DNA from: Thiofilum sp.
GTDB taxonomy: Bacteria > Pseudomonadota > Gammaproteobacteria > Thiotrichales > Thiotrichaceae
Reading direction: 5' to 3'
NCBI RefSeq assembly: GCF_016711335.1
Contig: NZ_JADJTF010000001.1
Coordinates: forward strand, 806,001 to 870,000
DNA: 64,000 bases
The notes beneath the pieces are model-generated. The model was not told the DNA's origin. It ran no database searches and saw only the letters and a list, made by a program, of their open reading frames with translations. Made by a program: the position numbers and the translations under genes. Positions 61,633 through 64,000 of this stretch are shown one piece after another (position 1 is the stretch's first letter; the number at the start of each line of letters is the position of its first letter).

Positions 61633-63204
61633 CTACCGCACCACCACCGAACCACTTAAAGGCACACTAGGTGCAGGTAAGCTAGGTAATGGGGGTAATT
61701 CGATCGTGGGTAAAGGGGTCAGCGTAGGTAGCGGTAATATATTATCTTCTTTAGTGGTCATAGTGGGGCGTTTAGTCGCTGCTGGTGTATTGCCTAAACC
61801 TAAAGCATCCAAATCAATAGGCTTTAATAACTCTTGGGTTTGTTTTTGTAATACCGCCCGTTGCAAGCTCGGTGGCTGAGTCAGTAGACGGCTCATTTGT
61901 GCCAAATCTTGCTCTGCCAGTACGCCCGCTGCCATTTTTAAACTAATCATATTTAATAAATAATTATAGCGTGCACTCGAATAATCGCGCCGCGCACTAA
62001 ATACTGCACTCAAGGTTGTAAGCATATCTACGGCGGTACGTGTGCCCACTTGGAAGCCTACTTGTGTCGCTTTGGCGGCTGTTTCGGCTGAAAGTAGTGC
62101 CTGACGATTAGCCGTCGCTTGAGCAATACTCGACTGCACGCTTAGAAAAGCCGAACGGACTTGCTCCTCTACTAAACGCGCTTGATATTGGTAATTTTGC
62201 TGAGCCTGTTTAAAACTTAATTGCGCTTGACGCACCTTAGAGGCAGTCGCCCCTCCGGTATATAAAGGAATAGACGCCTCTACTCCCACACTAAAACCAG
62301 TGGTAATAGGATCTAACGGACTACTCCCCGAACTCATACTACCGGTATGGCGTGCATACCCACTGACAACTGGACTATTAGCTGCACGTTGCCGATCAAT
62401 ATCTGCTTTGGCTACTTCAATGGCCTTTTGGCTCACCACTAAAGTTTTATTATTTTTAGCTGAGGCACTGACCCAAGTTTCGACATTATTAGGCTGCGGC
62501 ATAATCAGCTTAATATTAGGTTGGGGGGCATTCAGGGTCTTATAGTTAACACCCGTCAGTACTCGTAAGGCCTCGCGTGCCACCGCTAATTGCTGCTGAG
62601 CACTCACCTCTTGGGCTAGCGTTAAATCATAGCGAGCTTGAGCTTCACGCACATCCGTAATAGCTGAACGGCCGGCATCAAAAAAGGCTTTAGTTTGCTT
62701 TAATTGACGCTCAGTGCTTTGCTTTTGTGCGGCCGCGTATTCGACCGTATCCTGAGCCAAAAGAAAATTAAAATAACGTTGGGCAACATTCAGTAATAAA
62801 TTTTGGCGTTGACTTTCTAAGCCAGCAAAAGCTTGTGCAATCCCTACATCCGCTTGGGCGATGGCTGCATTAATACTTTTGTTATACAGCGACTTAGTGA
62901 CACTTAAGGCATAGGAAGCACTAGAACTATTACTATGGGAGGTATCTGATAAGACCGACGCATCTCGAAACACATCAGTACGACTCAAACCAGCGCTCCC
63001 ACTTAAAGTCACTTGGGGCTTTTTAGCCGCTTGAGCCTGAACTCGATTTTCTAAGGTGGCTAAATACCCCGTTTCTTGAGCCTGTAATTGAGCATCAAAG
63101 GTTTTAGCCTGTTGATAAACCTGAAGTAAATTTTCTGCATAAGCGGGTAAACTTGCACAACTAAGCGCCACGCACATCCATGCGGACAAAGTGAATTTTT
63201 TCAT
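61633..63204 (-). CDS. TolC-family outer-membrane channel
   Basis: 523 residues. Signal peptide (LSAWMCVALSCASLPAYA), then two repeats of the outer-membrane efflux domain with the long helices of the periplasmic tunnel: LLQVYQQAKTFDAQLQAQET, LSVTKSLYNKSINAAIAQAD and LLNVAQRYFNFLLAQDTVEY in the first, then VEASIPLYTGGATASKVRQA and VGFQVGTRTAVDMLTTLSAV in the second. The last ~70 residues are Pro/Leu-rich and longer than in E. coli TolC. It is the exit duct for RND efflux or type I secretion; no partner pump is in the window. Order PCMT-rhodanese-TolC on one strand is common in gammaproteobacteria. Confidence 0.88.
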   Translation of the reverse strand: MKKFTLSAWMCVALSCASLPAYAENLLQVYQQAKTFDAQLQAQETGYLATLENRVQAQAAKKPQVTLSGSAGLSRTDVFRDASVLSDTSHSNSSSASYALSVTKSLYNKSINAAIAQADVGIAQAFAGLESQRQNLLLNVAQRYFNFLLAQDTVEYAAAQKQSTERQLKQTKAFFDAGRSAITDVREAQARYDLTLAQEVSAQQQLAVAREALRVLTGVNYKTLNAPQPNIKLIMPQPNNVETWVSASAKNNKTLVVSQKAIEVAKADIDRQRAANSPVVSGYARHTGSMSSGSSPLDPITTGFSVGVEASIPLYTGGATASKVRQAQLSFKQAQQNYQYQARLVEEQVRSAFLSVQSSIAQATANRQALLSAETAAKATQVGFQVGTRTAVDMLTTLSAVFSARRDYSSARYNYLLNMISLKMAAGVLAEQDLAQMSRLLTQPPSLQRAVLQKQTQELLKPIDLDALGLGNTPAATKRPTMTTKEDNILPLPTLTPLPTIELPPLPSLPAPSVPLSGSVVVR

Positions 63205-63277
63205 TTAAATAAAGCACCATATCTGCGGTCAGCTCGGTTTAATGACATTGTAAAGGCTGAGCTGCCTGCAAGAGTAT

Positions 63278-63595
63278 TTAGTATAACGGCATCGAGGGGT
63301 CAATAGTCTTGGCCCATTGATCAATGCCCCCCATTAAATTGATCACCTCAAATCCGCTCCGCTCCAATACATAGCATGCATGCATACTACGCACCCCATG
63401 ATGGCAAATGACTACATAGGGTTGGTTCACCTCCAACTCATCTAAACGCCCCATTAGCTGCCCCAAAGGAATCAGTATGGAGTTCTCAATATGGGCTATA
63501 TCGTACTCCCAAGCCTCACGAACATCTAATAATTGCCAAGCGGTATTGGTTTTTAACGCAGCGGCTAATTGTTGGGGAGTACAGTGCTGCATCAT
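63278..63595 (-). CDS. Rhodanese-like domain protein
   Basis: 105 residues forming a single rhodanese domain. LLDVREAWEYDIAHIENSIL is the CH2A-type block, and the active loop is VICHHGVRS with Cys64. GFEVINLMGGIDQWAKTIDP ends the fold. It could act in sulfur transfer; GlpE-like proteins of this length use thiosulfate. The ATG overlaps the last base of the methyltransferase stop (TAATG), so translation is coupled. Confidence 0.88.
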   Translation of the reverse strand: MMQHCTPQQLAAALKTNTAWQLLDVREAWEYDIAHIENSILIPLGQLMGRLDELEVNQPYVVICHHGVRSMHACYVLERSGFEVINLMGGIDQWAKTIDPSMPLY

Positions 63596-63999
63596 TAAAA
63601 CTCAAAAGTAGCTTCTTTACTAAACCCTACTAAAGGGGGTAAATCAGTTTCCCATAAAAGTTGACGTTCAAACTCATCCTGTGCCTCACGCGTAATCAAC
63701 CAAGCCTGCATCGGGTAGCGTGCACCGATCACTGCAAACATACGCCCACCGATTACTAATTGTTGCTCTAGTTCGGGTAAAGGGCGTGGCATAGAAGCCG
63801 TAACAGCGATCACATCATATTGTGGGGTTTGAAATTTTTGCCAGTCCTGCAAAATATCACCCACGGATAAATTCACATTGCGCACGCTTAAATAATTCAA
63901 ACGCCGCTTAGCTTCACGACTCAAGTCTTCATACAGCTCTATTGAATCGACTTCGCGCCCTAATTGCGCCATACAAGCCGTAATAAACCCCGTACCTGT
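63595..63999 (-). CDS. Protein-L-isoaspartate O-methyltransferase family, C-terminal part (truncated by window end)
   Basis: The visible 134 residues begin within SAM motif I (T-G-T-G-F-I-T-A) and continue with VDSIELYEDLSREAKRRLNY, VSVGD-like NVNLSVGDILQD, YDVIAVTASMPRPLPELEQQ and LVIGGRMFAVIGARYPMQAW. This is the PCMT fold, which in the complete enzyme repairs isoaspartyl residues. In the subgroup next to rhodanese and TolC the normal VTAA/P loop is changed (here VTASMPRPL), so activity on isoaspartate is not assured. The N-terminus lies beyond 64000. Confidence 0.85.
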   Translation of the reverse strand, partial: TGTGFITACMAQLGREVDSIELYEDLSREAKRRLNYLSVRNVNLSVGDILQDWQKFQTPQYDVIAVTASMPRPLPELEQQLVIGGRMFAVIGARYPMQAWLITREAQDEFERQLLWETDLPPLVGFSKEATFEF

Positions 64000-64000
64000 A

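Overview
The window reads as chromosomal DNA of a moderately AT-rich gammaproteobacterium. The aap amino-acid transporter, MoaA, TruD, SlyD, YheS, LpxL-type acyltransferase, TolC, Ung, an Xps-like type II secretion block and a di-haem cytochrome c5 protein fit an environmental gammaproteobacterium, possibly a filamentous sulfur bacterium of the Thiothrix type. That placement is inference from gene content; no rRNA gene is present. The window starts inside a TauD/TfdA-type dioxygenase and ends inside a protein-L-isoaspartate methyltransferase.

Region 1 (1-6600): dioxygenase end, a PHB-depolymerase-family esterase and an MFS exporter, then a small toxin-antitoxin patch. The patch holds an orphan hipB with two textbook HipB operators, the first ~40 codons of a destroyed hipA, and an intact AbrB-type vapB/PIN vapC pair with its own dyad. 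Next come two adjacent membrane genes of unknown function (4437-6562), the second a lipoprotein with an AT-rich middle. Region 2 (6766-12724): tRNA-Arg(CCG), a membrane-anchored di-haem cytochrome with an Ala/Pro repeat linker, then moaA, truD, a UbiA-family prenyltransferase, an SCP-2-like protein and a membrane protein.

Region 3 (12942-19738): gspL-gspM-gspC/N-gspD plus a small lipoprotein, the distal half of an Xps-like type II secretion operon without its ATPase or pseudopilins, followed by a large secreted protein with its own promoter and palindrome. Region 4 (19807-29955): a co-directional run for a surface polysaccharide: parvulin-like PPIase, Wzm/Wzt-like ABC exporter, LpxL-like acyltransferase lacking its catalytic acid, methyltransferase, three family-2 glycosyltransferases, a large HAD-domain protein and a 60-residue protein.

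Region 5 (30147-42946): mixed accessory and housekeeping genes: a beta-helix-like protein, an Rpn-family nuclease broken by a frameshift, yheS, an NlpC/P60 membrane protein, an AAA/DUF4143 ATPase broken by one amber codon, a 5'-3' exonuclease, lipoproteins, slyD and an LpxL acyltransferase. Region 6 (43093-49251): non-deamidating NAD salvage (NMN adenylyltransferase-Nudix plus NadV) behind a promoter overlapped by dyads, an HNH protein, and a GAF-domain regulator divergent from an aldehyde dehydrogenase and a DUF779 protein.

Region 7 (49252-63999): TatD, a patatin/BamA-like protein, an NRDE protein and Ung. Then comes a zinc cluster: a Zur-like regulator, a ZrgA-like His-rich periplasmic protein and a LolD/FtsX-like ABC pair, with two copies of one inverted repeat upstream of zur and of zrgA. 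A bidirectional terminator separates this from aapJQMP, followed by a TolC-family protein, a rhodanese and the truncated methyltransferase.
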